From: an uncultured Synechococcus sp.
GTDB taxonomy: Bacteria > Cyanobacteriota > Cyanobacteriia > PCC-6307 > Cyanobiaceae
Length of the DNA: 64,000 bases
NCBI GenBank assembly: GCA_913057985.1
Contig: CAJXPL010000016.1
Location: 1-64,000, forward strand
Reading direction: 5' to 3'
Shown: one piece after another, positions 37,775-47,336 of the stretch
Numbering within the stretch: position 1 is the stretch's first letter
Layout of the letters: each line of letters opens with the position of its first letter
The notes under the pieces: generated by a model
What the model was told of the DNA's origin: nothing
The model's input: only the letters and a program-made list of their open reading frames with translations
Databases searched by the model: none
Program-made: the position numbers and the translations under genes

Positions 37775-38889
37775 CAGGGCAAGGCAGGGGAGAGACCCAG
37801 CTGCCAGATCGGATCAGCGAACAGGGCAGCGACGCTGTCGCGATCGGCCGCCGTCGGTAATGCCAGAGCCAGAGGAGGCAGATCGGTGAGGCTGGTGGCC
37901 AGGGTTTTCGGTAACTGGCGTGTGTCCCAAACCTCTTCATCTGCCAGTAGCTGTTGAAGGGTGCGTCGACGGGCCTGTAACCAACGCAGGTTCAGCCACT
38001 CTTCATTGACGGGCCAACCCTTGACCGAGGGTGGTTCAAAGGGGGCCTGCCCCATGGCCCGCAACCCCCGCAAGCTGATGGCAAGTGCATCGGGGTGTGG
38101 GCTGTCCAGCAATTGCAGGCTGCGTATGACCAGCTCAAGGGGGTCCACAAGACGCAGACCCTGGCGTTTGCTCTGCTCAGCCTCAGGGGATTCGGCCAAG
38201 GCTTGCATCAGCCAGGGCAGGGAGAGATCGACATCCCGCCAGGCGGAGGCGATTGCCTCAAGGTGTGTTGGTGAAGGGTCAGTCCCAATGCAACGTCGCC
38301 ACACCCGGCGTGTCACGTGACGAGCGGTGGCCGGCTGCTTGGTCAACCAGTCAGCAAGTTTGGTCGCATCGAAGGAGTCCGTGCGTCCAAGGATTGTGTG
38401 AGGGCCTGGATCATGGCGACGGTGCTTGAGCGCCATCTGACCGTTAGGACCCAGGCGATAGCCAGTGAGAGCTCGTGAAGCCTCCTTTACATCGGCTTCG
38501 CTGTAGTTGCCTTCTCCCAGAGAGAAGAGCTCCAGCAGCTCTCTCGCCAGGTTTTCGTTGGGTTTCTTTCGGTGATTGGAAGGTCCATTCAGAGAAATCT
38601 GAAGGGCGGGATCGAGCAGCATTGACTGGAGCATTTGGCCGTAAGTGCTGCCCAGATGCGACCGAATGGTGCCAACGGTGTTGTGCAACAAGGCCGGATT
38701 GCCAAGCTGCCTTCGGTGGATTGGAAAAATCCCAAGCCATAGCTGCACCTGCCAGGCCTCTTTGCCTTTCTGTCCGGAGGCACCCAATTCATCTAACCAG
38801 CCCAACTGCAGATCCTTGGACTGCTGGCGCCTGCAGCTGCGTCGCTTGTCCTGGGGTAAAGCTTTGCAATTGGAGAGAGGGGCCGCCAA
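37774..38889 (-). CDS. DUF1800-family protein, short N-terminus
   Basis: 371 residues. WLGIFPIHRRQLGNPALLHNT, NENLARELLELFSLGEGNYSEADV, VKEASRALTGYRL and FEPPSVKGWPVNEEWLNLRW (in parts) are DUF1800 blocks. Family members are usually 450-600 residues and begin with an HLLRRAGFG-like helix; that segment is missing here. The start is a TTG at 38889 with no better in-frame start. The frame may be N-terminally truncated, or this may be a short cyanobacterial form. It has no export signal in the part seen, while its partner DUF1501 has one, suggesting loss of the true start. Confidence 0.78.
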   Translation of the reverse strand: MAAPLSNCKALPQDKRRSCRRQQSKDLQLGWLDELGASGQKGKEAWQVQLWLGIFPIHRRQLGNPALLHNTVGTIRSHLGSTYGQMLQSMLLDPALQISLNGPSNHRKKPNENLARELLELFSLGEGNYSEADVKEASRALTGYRLGPNGQMALKHRRHDPGPHTILGRTDSFDATKLADWLTKQPATARHVTRRVWRRCIGTDPSPTHLEAIASAWRDVDLSLPWLMQALAESPEAEQSKRQGLRLVDPLELVIRSLQLLDSPHPDALAISLRGLRAMGQAPFEPPSVKGWPVNEEWLNLRWLQARRRTLQQLLADEEVWDTRQLPKTLATSLTDLPPLALALPTAADRDSVAALFADPIWQLGLSPALP

Positions 38890-39025
38890 AGCTGAGAAAC
38901 CTTGTCATCCGGAACGTAAAACAGTTGGCCACTTCATTCAATGGACGTGCCAGCTTCAAGCAGAGCCATTGGGTCCCCTGTCTCAGCTTGGCTTTGTTTC
39001 CGACGTGGTTCTGAAAGCCGGTGCG

Positions 39026-39769
39026 TCAGTCGATCTCCAGCCCCTCGGCCAGATCAAGGTTGGCGCTGACGCTGCGCACATCGTCGAGCCCCTCGAGGGC
39101 ATCCAGCAGCTTGAGGCAGCTGCGGGCGGTCTCGGGATCGCTCACTGAGACGCTGGTCTGGGCGGACCAGTGATGGCCCCACTCCCGAACATCCCAGTCA
39201 GCCCGTCGCAAGCCGTCCTGAAGGCTCTCCAATGCCTCAAAGGGGCCATGCACCATCACGGCCTCGTCCAAGAGCTCATAGCCATCGGCGTCCAGCTCCA
39301 GGAGGCTTTCCAGCAGCCGTTCCTCGTCGTCGGAACCGGCGTTGAGGATCACTTCGCTGCGGTGTTCAAACAGGTAGGCCACGCAGCCGTTTTCCCCCAG
39401 GTTTCCGCCGTTCTTGCTGAAGGCCAGCCGCAGATCTGCCGCGGTGCGGTTGCGGTTGTCCGTGAGCGCTTCCACCAGCACCGCCATGCCGCCGGGGCCA
39501 TAGCCCTCGTAGCGCACCTCCTCCAGTTGGGCCCCATCACCGGCCTGACCTGACCCCTTGGCGATGGCCCGCTCGATGTTGGAGGCGGGCACCCCAGCGG
39601 CACGGGCTTTGCTGATGGCAGTCCGCAACTGAAAATTCCCGGCGGGATCGGCTCCGGCACGGGCCGCCACCATGATTTCCCGCCCCAGCCGGGTGAACAC
39701 CGCACCACGTTTGGCGTCGACGACGGCCTTGGTGCGTTTGATCTGGGACCATTTGCTGTGGCCAGCCAT
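39026..39769 (-). CDS. yebC: YebC/PmpR-family regulatory protein
   Basis: 247 residues, normal for Yeb[22 protein letters not shown] is the signature N-terminus ([12 protein letters not shown]), followed by [15 protein letters not shown] and [19 protein letters not shown]. Known members bind DNA or relieve ribosome stalling at proline-rich stretches. The ATG at 39769 is certain from the conserved start. It lies 53 bases downstream of truB on the same strand. Confidence 0.95.
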   Translation of the reverse strand: MAGHSKWSQIKRTKAVVDAKRGAVFTRLGREIMVAARAGADPAGNFQLRTAISKARAAGVPASNIERAIAKGSGQAGDGAQLEEVRYEGYGPGGMAVLVEALTDNRNRTAADLRLAFSKNGGNLGENGCVAYLFEHRSEVILNAGSDDEERLLESLLELDADGYELLDEAVMVHGPFEALESLQDGLRRADWDVREWGHHWSAQTSVSVSDPETARSCLKLLDALEGLDDVRSVSANLDLAEGLEID

Positions 39770-39822
39770 CGCGTCAGGGCAGGGCGGGATGCGCTCGGAG
39801 AGTACTGAGCGACCTGTTGGTT

Positions 39823-40731
39823 TCAGCCTGCTGCATCGAAGACCACCTTGGGTCGCAGCAGATCTTCGCTCTCGCGGTGGCCGATGCCGGCCATGCTTCC
39901 ATCCGCATTGCACACCACCACCGCCTCTCCAGGCCCTGGATCCATCGCGATGCGTCGGCCGCAGCGCCAGTCGATCTGCTCGGCTTCGCTGAGATCACGT
40001 CGGGGCAGGGCCCCCAGGGCCAGCAGCGGCGAGAGGGGATCGGGCGGCACAGCATCTCGCTCCGGCAGGGGATGGGCCTGATGCGCATGGAACCCCAGGG
40101 CTTGGGTGCGGCGCAGGGAGGCCAGACAACCTCCGCAGCCGATGCGGTCCCCCAGATCCCTGGCGATCGAGCGGATGTAGGTGCCGGCGGAACAGTGCAC
40201 CTCGATGCTTAGCTGCCCCAGGGCCGCATTCCAATCCAACAGCTCCAGCCGGTGCACGGTGACGGCCCGTGGCGGCAGATCCATGGCTTCACCGCGCCGT
40301 GCCCTGGCGTGGGCCCGTTCGCCATCCACATGGACGGCGGAGACCTGCGGAGGACGTTGTTCAATCGCGCCCCGGAACGCCTCCAGGCTGCTGTTGAGCT
40401 CGGCTTCACGAAGGGATGGCCAGGCCTGCTGTTCCAGGAGCTCTCCGTCCAGATCGTCGCTGCTGGTGCGCCGGCCCAGCTGAATCACCCCGGTGTAGGT
40501 CTTCTCCCCGGGGAGGTAGGGCAGCAATCGGGTCGCCGGCCCTAGGGCAATGGGGAGAACCCCGGTGACGGCAGGATCAAGGGTGCCGCCATGGCCCACG
40601 CGCTTGAGGCCATAGCTGCGGCGCAGGCGGCTGACGCAGGCGTGGGAGGTGAGGCCTGCGGGCTTGTCGATCACCACGAAGCCGAAGGGGCCGTTCACCG
40701 GGGCTGGAGCAGGGTGCCCTGACTGTTGCAT
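39823..40731 (-). CDS. truB: tRNA pseudouridine(55) synthase
   Basis: Makes pseudouridine 55 in the T-loop of tRNAs. 302 residues. [37 protein letters not shown] with the catalytic Asp, and [17 protein letters not shown] are TruB motifs. [10 protein letters not shown] is the later conserved motif. A C-terminal PUA-like part follows. The ATG at 40731 gives [15 protein letters not shown]; the first 15 residues are unconserved. It precedes yebC on the same strand and diverges from the methyltransferase gene. Confidence 0.95.
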   Translation of the reverse strand: MQQSGHPAPAPVNGPFGFVVIDKPAGLTSHACVSRLRRSYGLKRVGHGGTLDPAVTGVLPIALGPATRLLPYLPGEKTYTGVIQLGRRTSSDDLDGELLEQQAWPSLREAELNSSLEAFRGAIEQRPPQVSAVHVDGERAHARARRGEAMDLPPRAVTVHRLELLDWNAALGQLSIEVHCSAGTYIRSIARDLGDRIGCGGCLASLRRTQALGFHAHQAHPLPERDAVPPDPLSPLLALGALPRRDLSEAEQIDWRCGRRIAMDPGPGEAVVVCNADGSMAGIGHRESEDLLRPKVVFDAAG

Positions 40732-40772
40732 TCCGCCGGCTGCGTAGGTTGGCCGCTCCCTGATGCCCATCC

Positions 40773-41525
40773 ATGCCCCAGCTCCGCAGCAGCACGGACG
40801 TGGACGTCTCCGCATTCCTGGCGGACGGTTTGGGCATCAAGCAACACCTCAGCCGCTACCTCGACCTGACGCTGGACCAGCTTGAGCAGCGTCTGCCCAG
40901 CAGCACCGACGACCTTGCGGATCTGCATCCCGGTGCGTTCCGGCCGGAGGACGCCACTGCCTTCTATGAGGACGCGGTGGGCACGGGACACCTGCTGGAG
41001 CTGGCGGCCTGGCACCTCTCCAGTGCGGACTACATCGCCGACACGCTGCGGCTGCAGGGCATGGCGGTGCAGGGCCAGGTGCTGGATTTCGGTGGTGGCA
41101 TCGGCACCCACGCCCTATCAGCGGCGGCGCTGCCGGAGGTCGATCACGTCTGGTTTGTCGACCTCAATCCCCACAACCAGGCTTTTGTTCAGCAACGGGC
41201 GCAAAGCCTGGGGCTGGCGGACAAGCTCTCGGTGCATCGCGACCTCAGCAGCACAGGCGATGTTCGTTTCGATGCGGTGGTCTGCCTCGATGTGCTGGAA
41301 CACCTGCCGGATCCCTCGGCGCAGTTGCTGGAGTTTCACCAGCGGATGGCCCCCGGGGCCATCGCGCTTCTGAACTGGTACTTCTTCAAAGGCCACCAGG
41401 GCGAGTACCCCTTCCATTTCGATGATCCTGCCCTGGTGGATGGGTTTTTCCGCACCCTGCAGGCTCAGTTCCTGGAGGTGTTTCACCCCCTGTTGATCAC
41501 GGCCCGCCTCTACCGGCGTTCCTGA
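40773..41525 (+). CDS. class I SAM-dependent methyltransferase
   Basis: 250 residues. VLDFGGGIGTHALSAAAL is the SAM-binding motif I, VWFVDLNPHNQAF motif II, and FDAVVCLDVLEHLPDPSAQL motif III with the post-II acidic loop. The N-terminal 95 residues are helical and could bind the substrate. It resembles small-molecule or lipid methyltransferases of the UbiE/Coq5 fold; the substrate is unknown. The ATG at 40773 lies 41 bases from the truB start. A strong bidirectional terminator follows. Confidence 0.86.
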   Translation: MPQLRSSTDVDVSAFLADGLGIKQHLSRYLDLTLDQLEQRLPSSTDDLADLHPGAFRPEDATAFYEDAVGTGHLLELAAWHLSSADYIADTLRLQGMAVQGQVLDFGGGIGTHALSAAALPEVDHVWFVDLNPHNQAFVQQRAQSLGLADKLSVHRDLSSTGDVRFDAVVCLDVLEHLPDPSAQLLEFHQRMAPGAIALLNWYFFKGHQGEYPFHFDDPALVDGFFRTLQAQFLEVFHPLLITARLYRRS

Positions 41526-41550
41526 GGCTGCGGCAACACAAGCTGCTAAC

Positions 41551-41586
41551 AAAAAAGCCCCGATGCCAGCTGGCATCGGGGCTTTG
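41551..41586. terminator. bidirectional terminator between methyltransferase and rpmA
   Basis: AAAGCCCCGATGCCA and TGGCATCGGGGCTTT are perfect complements around a two-base turn. It has an A run before and Ts after, so it can terminate both the rightward methyltransferase gene and the leftward rplU-rpmA operon. Confidence 0.92.
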
Positions 41587-41607
41587 AATTGACGTTCGCC
41601 TTGAAAT

Positions 41608-41874
41608 TCAGACCGCTGCAGTGATGTTGATGCGCTTGCGGTTGCGCAGGCCGCGGCGGATGGATTCGAACTTCACGATGCCGTCGGTGAGGGCGAACAG
41701 GGTGTCGTCCTTGCCTTTGCCCACATTGACGCCGGGCAGAACGGAGGTGCCGCGCTGGCGGATCAGGATGGAACCGGCGGTGACGGTTTCGCCGCCGTAG
41801 GCCTTCACGCCAAGACGTTTGGCGTTTGAGTCGCGGCCGTTACGGGTTGAGCCTGTGCCTTTTTTATGTGCCAT
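41608..41874 (-). CDS. rpmA: 50S ribosomal protein L27
   Basis: An 88-residue protein of the 50S peptidyl-transferase region. [20 protein letters not shown] is the conserved start, with no Firmicute-type cleaved extension. [21 protein letters not shown] and [19 protein letters not shown] (in parts) follow. It lies 45 bases after rplU, the normal order, ending at the bidirectional terminator. Confidence 0.97.
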   Translation of the reverse strand: MAHKKGTGSTRNGRDSNAKRLGVKAYGGETVTAGSILIRQRGTSVLPGVNVGKGKDDTLFALTDGIVKFESIRRGLRNRKRINITAAV

Positions 41875-41919
41875 GGGAAGAGATGCTGGTGGGGCGGTTG
41901 ATGGGGCGAGGGGGAGAGG

Positions 41920-42285
41920 TCAGCTGATGGCCTTGCCGCCCACGGAGATGGACTCAACCATCACCCGAGTGAGTTCCTGCCGGTGACCATTCTTGCGGCG
42001 GGTTTTCTTTTTGGGGCGCATCTTGTAAACGATCACCTTGGGTCCGCGGCGATGGGCCATCACCTTCAGGGACACGGTGGCGTCCTTGACGTAGGGCTGG
42101 CCGAGGGTGGTGCCCTTGCCGTCCTTCACCAGCAGAACGTTCTCAAGCTTGATGGTGTCATCCACCTCAGCTTGGAGCCGATCGATGTCGTAGTAGCGGT
42201 TGGGCTGCAGCCAGATCTGGGTGCCCGACGCCTCAACGATGGCGTAGGTCCGGCTCTGTTCCGCGGATGGTTTGGTGTCGGCCAT
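41920..42285 (-). CDS. rplU: 50S ribosomal protein L21
   Basis: A 121-residue protein that binds 23S rRNA with L20. TYAIVEASGTQIWLQPNRYYD is the family start, and VKDATVSLKVMAHRRGPKVI and KMRPKKKTRRKNGHRQELTRV (in parts) the RNA-binding end. The N-terminal 13 residues are an unconserved extension. The ATG at 42285 diverges from kaiA across 132 bases that must hold both promoters. Confidence 0.96.
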   Translation of the reverse strand: MADTKPSAEQSRTYAIVEASGTQIWLQPNRYYDIDRLQAEVDDTIKLENVLLVKDGKGTTLGQPYVKDATVSLKVMAHRRGPKVIVYKMRPKKKTRRKNGHRQELTRVMVESISVGGKAIS

Positions 42286-42417
42286 AAGGTGAAAAGACGC
42301 GTTCAGGCTCGGAGAACCGATTCAGGCCTGAGCCGCAATCGAAAGACAAACAAAGATCTTCGTCTCTGACGCGCCCCATCGTCAAGATTCAGATACCTCG
42401 ACGCTGCGGATGCTCGG

Positions 42418-43302
42418 ATGGCCAGGCCGGCCCTCACTGTTGCTCTCTTGCTGGCCAGCCCAGCCCTGGTGGAAGCCTGCCGCCCCTGGCTGCCGGCCAA
42501 CCGTTACGAGTCTGTTGTTCTGACGGTTGATCCTGGGGAGACCCTGGCAGCTGTCCTCGGACCCCGCCAGGACGATGTTGACGCTGTGGTGCTCGAGCAG
42601 AGCTTGCTCGACGCTGAGGTCAAGGAGCAACTGCTGGCGGCGGGTCTGCTCTTCCCTGCCGTGATCGTTGGGGAGGTGAAGGGTCAGGTGGACTACCACC
42701 CCGAGGAGCTGCATCTGCCCGACGACCAGCTGGCGCAGCTGGGATACAACGTTGATGCGGCCATTTCGCGTTTTCTGCGCCAGGGGCGCGCCGATGGACG
42801 CCAGGACGACAGCAGCTCCTCCTCCCGCGCCGTCAGCAACCTCTCCGATCGCCTGCAGGAGCGACTCGGCTACCTCGGGGTCTTCTACAAGCGAGATCCA
42901 TCGCGCTTCCTGGGCAGCCTGCCCCCCGAGGAGCGCCGGGATCTGCTGCTGTCGCTCCAACGCACCTACAGAGATCTTCTGGCGAGCTACTTCAGCGATC
43001 CGGCCGCGGCCAATCAGGCCTTGGAAAGTTTTGTCAACACCGCTTTTTTCAGTGATCTGCCGATCACCCGCACCGTTGAGATCCACGTGGATCTCATCGA
43101 TGAATTCTGGAAACAACTGAGTCTGGAGGGCCACAAACATGACTTTCTTCAGGATTACCGACTTGCGCTTCTTGATGTGATGGCGCATCTGTGTGAGATG
43201 TACCGGCGCTCCATTCCGCCGGATCTTCCTCTGTCGGGCACGGCTTCCAGCCGTGTACGTCGCCCGACGGATCAGCTCGATGCCTCGGAGGAGTCGTCAT
43301 GA
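42418..43302 (+). CDS. kaiA: circadian clock protein KaiA
   Basis: 294 residues, full length. The N-terminal pseudo-receiver is about 1-135 ([20 protein letters not shown] and following). After a linker with a Ser run ([10 protein letters not shown]), the C-terminal four-helix domain ([52 protein letters not shown]) binds KaiC A-loops and promotes KaiC autophosphorylation. Prochlorococcus lacks an intact kaiA, so this points to Synechococcus. It overlaps kaiB by four bases (ATGA). The pseudo-receiver lacks a proper phosphoacceptor Asp pattern, as normal for KaiA. Confidence 0.96.
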   Translation: MARPALTVALLLASPALVEACRPWLPANRYESVVLTVDPGETLAAVLGPRQDDVDAVVLEQSLLDAEVKEQLLAAGLLFPAVIVGEVKGQVDYHPEELHLPDDQLAQLGYNVDAAISRFLRQGRADGRQDDSSSSSRAVSNLSDRLQERLGYLGVFYKRDPSRFLGSLPPEERRDLLLSLQRTYRDLLASYFSDPAAANQALESFVNTAFFSDLPITRTVEIHVDLIDEFWKQLSLEGHKHDFLQDYRLALLDVMAHLCEMYRRSIPPDLPLSGTASSRVRRPTDQLDASEESS

Positions 43303-43664
43303 GTCCCCGCAAGACCTACATCCTCAAGCTCTACGTGGCGGGCAACACGCCCAATTCGATGCGGGCGTTGAAAACGCTGCGCAACATCCTCGAGACCGAA
43401 TTCCGGGGGGTGTATGCCCTCAAGGTGATTGATGTGCTCAAAAATCCGCAACTGGCGGAGGAAGACAAGATCCTGGCAACGCCAACGTTGTCCAAGATTC
43501 TTCCCCCGCCGGTGCGCCGCATCATCGGTGACCTCTCCGATCGCGAGCGGGTGCTGATCGGTCTGGATCTGCTTTACGACGAGCTGTCTGATACGTCGCT
43601 CAGTTCGAGCTTGATCGATGCGGTCGATGAGGAGACCGACACGTCGATCACGTCGGATCCTTAA
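43299..43664 (+). CDS. kaiB: circadian clock protein KaiB
   Basis: A 121-residue fold-switching clock protein. [40 protein letters not shown] and [18 protein letters not shown] are near-identical to known KaiB. It antagonises KaiA and, when fold-switched, binds the CI ring of KaiC. The C-terminal 18 residues ([15 protein letters not shown] and before) form a variable acidic tail. Coupled to kaiA by an ATGA overlap; kaiC follows after 56 bases. Confidence 0.97.
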   Translation: MSPRKTYILKLYVAGNTPNSMRALKTLRNILETEFRGVYALKVIDVLKNPQLAEEDKILATPTLSKILPPPVRRIIGDLSDRERVLIGLDLLYDELSDTSLSSSLIDAVDEETDTSITSDP

Positions 43665-43720
43665 GCGACATGGTGCGCTCCAGCACGGTTCATCTCCTGC
43701 TCACTACGGTCAAGTCATAG

Positions 43721-45268
43721 ATGGTTGCCATGCAGTTCCCTCCGACCAGCGGTCAGCCTCAGATGCAGGTTCAAAAACTCCCGACAGGGATCGAGGGCTT
43801 CGATGATGTGTGCCAGGGCGGTCTGCCGATCGGCCGCAGCACGCTGATCAGCGGCACGTCCGGCACCGGCAAGACGGTGTTTTCGCTGCACTTCCTCCAC
43901 AACGGCATCAAGCAGTTCGACGAACCCGGCATCTTCGTCACCTTCGAGGAATCACCCCTCGACATCCTGCGCAACGCCGCCAGTTTCGGCTGGAACCTCC
44001 AGGAGATGGTTGAGCAGGACAAGCTGTTCATCCTCGATGCCTCACCGGATCCGGACGGCCAGGACGTGGCCGGCAGTTTTGATCTTTCCGGTTTGATCGA
44101 GCGGATCAACTACGCCATTCGCAAATACAAGGCGAAGCGCGTCGCGATTGATTCGATCACGGCGGTGTTCCAGCAGTACGACGCTGTGTTCGTGGTGCGC
44201 CGTGAGATCTTTCGGCTGATTGCAAGGCTCAAGGAAATCGGCGTCACCACGGTGATGACCACCGAACGAATTGACGAGTACGGCCCGATTGCCCGCTATG
44301 GCGTTGAGGAATTCGTCTCCGACAATGTGGTGATTCTTCGCAACGTGCTCGAGGGGGAGCGGCGTCGGCGCACCCTGGAGATTCTCAAGCTGCGGGGCAC
44401 CACCCATATGAAGGGCGAGTTCCCCTTCACCATGGGAACCCATGGCATCAGCATCTTCCCGCTCGGGGCGATGCGCCTCACCCAGCGCTCGTCCAACGTT
44501 CGGGTCAGCTCCGGTGTGCCCCGCCTGGACGAGATGTGCGGCGGTGGTTTCTTCAAAGATTCGATCATCCTCGCCACCGGCGCCACGGGAACGGGCAAGA
44601 CGATGCTCGTCTCCAAATTCATCGAAGACGCCTGCCGCAACAAGGAACGCGCCATCCTGTTTGCCTACGAGGAGTCGCGCGCCCAACTGCTGCGCAACGG
44701 CACCAGCTGGGGCATCGACTTCGAGCAGATGGAGCAGGACGGGCTGCTCAAGATCATTTGCGCCTACCCCGAATCCACGGGTCTGGAAGATCACCTGCAG
44801 ATCATCAAGACGGAGATCAGCCAGTTCAAGCCGTCGCGGATGGCGATCGACTCCCTCTCTGCTCTTGCGCGCGGTGTTAGCCACAACGCCTTCCGTCAGT
44901 TCGTGATTGGGGTGACCGGCTACGCCAAGCAGGAGGAGATTGCGGGCTTCTTCACGAACACCTCCGAGGAGTTCATGGGCAGCCATTCGATCACCGACTC
45001 CCACATCTCCACGATCACCGACACGATCCTGTTGCTGCAGTACGTGGAGATCCGCGGGGAGATGGCCCGCGCCCTGAACGTGTTCAAGATGCGCGGTTCA
45101 TGGCACGACAAGGGCATCCGCGAATTTGTGATCACGGGCAATGGCCCTCAGATCAAGGATTCCTTCTCCAACTTCGAGCGGATCATTTCCGGTGTGCCCC
45201 ATCGGGTCACCACCGATGAGCGCAGCGAGTTGTCGCGCATCGCCCGCGGCGTCTCCAGCGAGGACTGA
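43721..45268 (+). CDS. kaiC: circadian clock protein kinase KaiC
   Basis: 515 residues with two RecA-like domains. In CI, Walker A is GTSGTGKT (45-52) and the catalytic Glu pair TFEES (74-78). In CII, Walker A is GATGTGKT (287-294) with YEES (316-319). The phosphorylation cluster SITDSHISTITDT holds Thr425, Ser430 and Thr431, equal to Thr426/Ser431/Thr432 of S. elongatus. The A-loop/C-terminal tail is a little shorter, ending ELSRIARGVSSED. The ATG at 43721 gives MVAMQF; the second ATG at 43730 is also usable. All residues needed for the oscillator are present. It ends one base before the convergent nblS. Confidence 0.98.
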   Translation: MVAMQFPPTSGQPQMQVQKLPTGIEGFDDVCQGGLPIGRSTLISGTSGTGKTVFSLHFLHNGIKQFDEPGIFVTFEESPLDILRNAASFGWNLQEMVEQDKLFILDASPDPDGQDVAGSFDLSGLIERINYAIRKYKAKRVAIDSITAVFQQYDAVFVVRREIFRLIARLKEIGVTTVMTTERIDEYGPIARYGVEEFVSDNVVILRNVLEGERRRRTLEILKLRGTTHMKGEFPFTMGTHGISIFPLGAMRLTQRSSNVRVSSGVPRLDEMCGGGFFKDSIILATGATGTGKTMLVSKFIEDACRNKERAILFAYEESRAQLLRNGTSWGIDFEQMEQDGLLKIICAYPESTGLEDHLQIIKTEISQFKPSRMAIDSLSALARGVSHNAFRQFVIGVTGYAKQEEIAGFFTNTSEEFMGSHSITDSHISTITDTILLLQYVEIRGEMARALNVFKMRGSWHDKGIREFVITGNGPQIKDSFSNFERIISGVPHRVTTDERSELSRIARGVSSED

Positions 45269-45269
45269 T

Positions 45270-47336
45270 CTAAAGCTCCACGGCCTCGGCGATGGCGTTG
45301 CGGCTGCGCCGTTCCGCCTGCAGTTGCAGCTCATCCTTGTCGGCTTCCGCCAAGGGCAGGTCAAACCAGAAGGTGGTGCCCACCTCGGGCTCACTCGCCA
45401 TCTGAACCTGGGCGCCGTGTTTCTCGAGAATCCCGCGCACGATCGAAAGACCCAGTCCGGTGCCCACTTCCGTGTGAACGGCGTTCTCGACCCGGAAGAA
45501 ACGATCGAAGATGCGCTCCTGATCAGCGCTGCTGATGCCGCAGCCCGTGTCGGCAATCTCCACCCTCAGCTTGGGCAGCGGTGAGGTGAGGGCGCAGGTG
45601 GGTCCATCACTGTTGGTGATCGCCGTTCCCTCCACCGAACAGGCGTCGGGCCAGGGATAGGCCCGCAGCGCCAGGGGGCCGCCAGGCCGGCTGAACTTGA
45701 GGGCATTGCCCACCAGGTTGTCGAGCACCTGGAGCAGCAGGTCCCAGTTGCCCAGCACCTCGGGCAGTTCTTCGGGAACATCCAGCACCAGTTCCACCTG
45801 GCGATCCTCGGCATTCAGCCGGTAGGTGCGCAGGGTCTGCTCCATGGCCGGGCGCATGCTGATCGGTTCGAACTGCAGCGTCCTCCCCGACTCCAGCCGG
45901 GAGAGGTCCAGCACATCGTTCACCAGCCGGGTGAGTCGATCGGTTTCGTCGTTGGCGACCCCGAGAAACTCCTTCTGTTCATCGGGGCTGAGCTGATCGC
46001 CGAGGTCGTGCAGGGTTTCGACGTAGCTCTTGATGTTGAACAGCGGCGTGCGCAGTTCATGGGAGACGTTGCTGATGAAGCGGCTCTGGGCCGCATTAAG
46101 TTCCACCTCGCGGGTGAGGTCTTGGATGGTGACGGCGATGCCCTTGAGGGTTTCACCGCTGGCATCACGCACCGCTTGCAGAACGATGCGCAGGGTGCGG
46201 GCCGGTTCCCCCACGCTGCAGCGCAGGTCTTCACTGTCTGCCGCGCCACCGAGCAGGGAATCGAGGGGACTGTGCAGTTCGATGGCCAGCAGTTCCGGCA
46301 GTTCCCCCACCAGCTCCTGGCCTTCCAGGCTGCGCCCTTCCCAGCGGAACAGACGCCGCGCTGTGGGATTGGCCAGCACGATGCGGCCGTCGGCATCCAG
46401 CAGCATGGCGCCGTCGGCCATGGTGGCGATCAACGACTGCTGCTTCACCTGGGCGGCGGTGAGCTCCTCGATGTTGGCCTCGTCATAGGCCTCGAGCTGG
46501 GAGGCCATGGCGTTGAAGCCGGTGAGCAGTTCCCCCAGTTCCCCACCAACTGGCAGGTCAACCCGCGCACCGAAGTTGCCGGAGGCGACGGAGCGGACCC
46601 CGCGTAGCAGCTCCTTCACCGGGCGGGTGATGGTGAGGGCGTTGAACACCGCGCCCAGGATCACCAGCACCCAGATCGAGATGAACACGGCCACGGTCAC
46701 CTCCCGGGTGAGGGCTGCGCTGGCAAGGGCGGTCTCATTCGGGTTCACCCCAAGGCCGAGAACGCCGTAGTACTGACCCCCGCGGATCAGGGGGACGAAC
46801 ACATCGGTGACGGCACCCTGGGGCGTGAGGTGTTGCCGCACCAGGGGGTTCTGGGGGCGTCGACGCAGCTCCTCGGGCAGCTCCAGTCGTCGGTTGAGAC
46901 GAAGCTCTCCATCGCCACTGCTGGGGGTTCCGCTGATCGGGATTCCCAGGTAGACGACGCCTTCGGGGTCGGCGAAGAAGATGTAGCGGACGCTGCGGCT
47001 GGAACGCCAGAACTTTTCGGCCACGTTGGCCAGCTCACGGTCCTGGCCCTGCGCCACCAGCTCAGTGACATTGCCGGCCAGCAGCAGGCCCAGATCCCGG
47101 GCGTAGCGCGTGTCGTTCATCACGGCATCGCGCTGAATTCCGTTCAGCGCGAAGAAGGTGATGCCCGTCATCATCAGGCTCACCACCAGGGTGGCAATCG
47201 CCAGCAGCTTGGTCTGGAGGGTGAATTCCGCCCACCAGGCGGTGATGCGGTCCAAGAGGTTCTGGTCGTCCCCCGGCGGCTTGCCATTGGGGGGAAGCGC
47301 CCAATCAGCGATTGCTGCTCCGCTGCCGCTGCTCAT
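45270..47336 (-). CDS. nblS: stress-sensing histidine kinase NblS (Hik33/DspA)
   Basis: A 688-residue membrane histidine kinase, one of the few conserved in all cyanobacteria, linked to high-light and nutrient stress. Order: helix 1 (LLAIATLVVSLMMTGITFFAL, about 44-64), a periplasmic sensor region, helix 2 (VAVFISIWVLVILGAVFNAL, in parts), HAMP (ITRPVKELLRGVRSVASGNF), PAS (IATMADGAMLLDADGRIVL), H-box NVSHELRTPLFNIKS, N-box NLVGNALKFS, G-boxes VEIADTGCGISSADQ and GTGLGLSIVRGI. Its ATG overlaps the purD stop (ATGA). It partners response regulators encoded elsewhere. Confidence 0.95.
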   Translation of the reverse strand: MSSGSGAAIADWALPPNGKPPGDDQNLLDRITAWWAEFTLQTKLLAIATLVVSLMMTGITFFALNGIQRDAVMNDTRYARDLGLLLAGNVTELVAQGQDRELANVAEKFWRSSRSVRYIFFADPEGVVYLGIPISGTPSSGDGELRLNRRLELPEELRRRPQNPLVRQHLTPQGAVTDVFVPLIRGGQYYGVLGLGVNPNETALASAALTREVTVAVFISIWVLVILGAVFNALTITRPVKELLRGVRSVASGNFGARVDLPVGGELGELLTGFNAMASQLEAYDEANIEELTAAQVKQQSLIATMADGAMLLDADGRIVLANPTARRLFRWEGRSLEGQELVGELPELLAIELHSPLDSLLGGAADSEDLRCSVGEPARTLRIVLQAVRDASGETLKGIAVTIQDLTREVELNAAQSRFISNVSHELRTPLFNIKSYVETLHDLGDQLSPDEQKEFLGVANDETDRLTRLVNDVLDLSRLESGRTLQFEPISMRPAMEQTLRTYRLNAEDRQVELVLDVPEELPEVLGNWDLLLQVLDNLVGNALKFSRPGGPLALRAYPWPDACSVEGTAITNSDGPTCALTSPLPKLRVEIADTGCGISSADQERIFDRFFRVENAVHTEVGTGLGLSIVRGILEKHGAQVQMASEPEVGTTFWFDLPLAEADKDELQLQAERRSRNAIAEAVEL

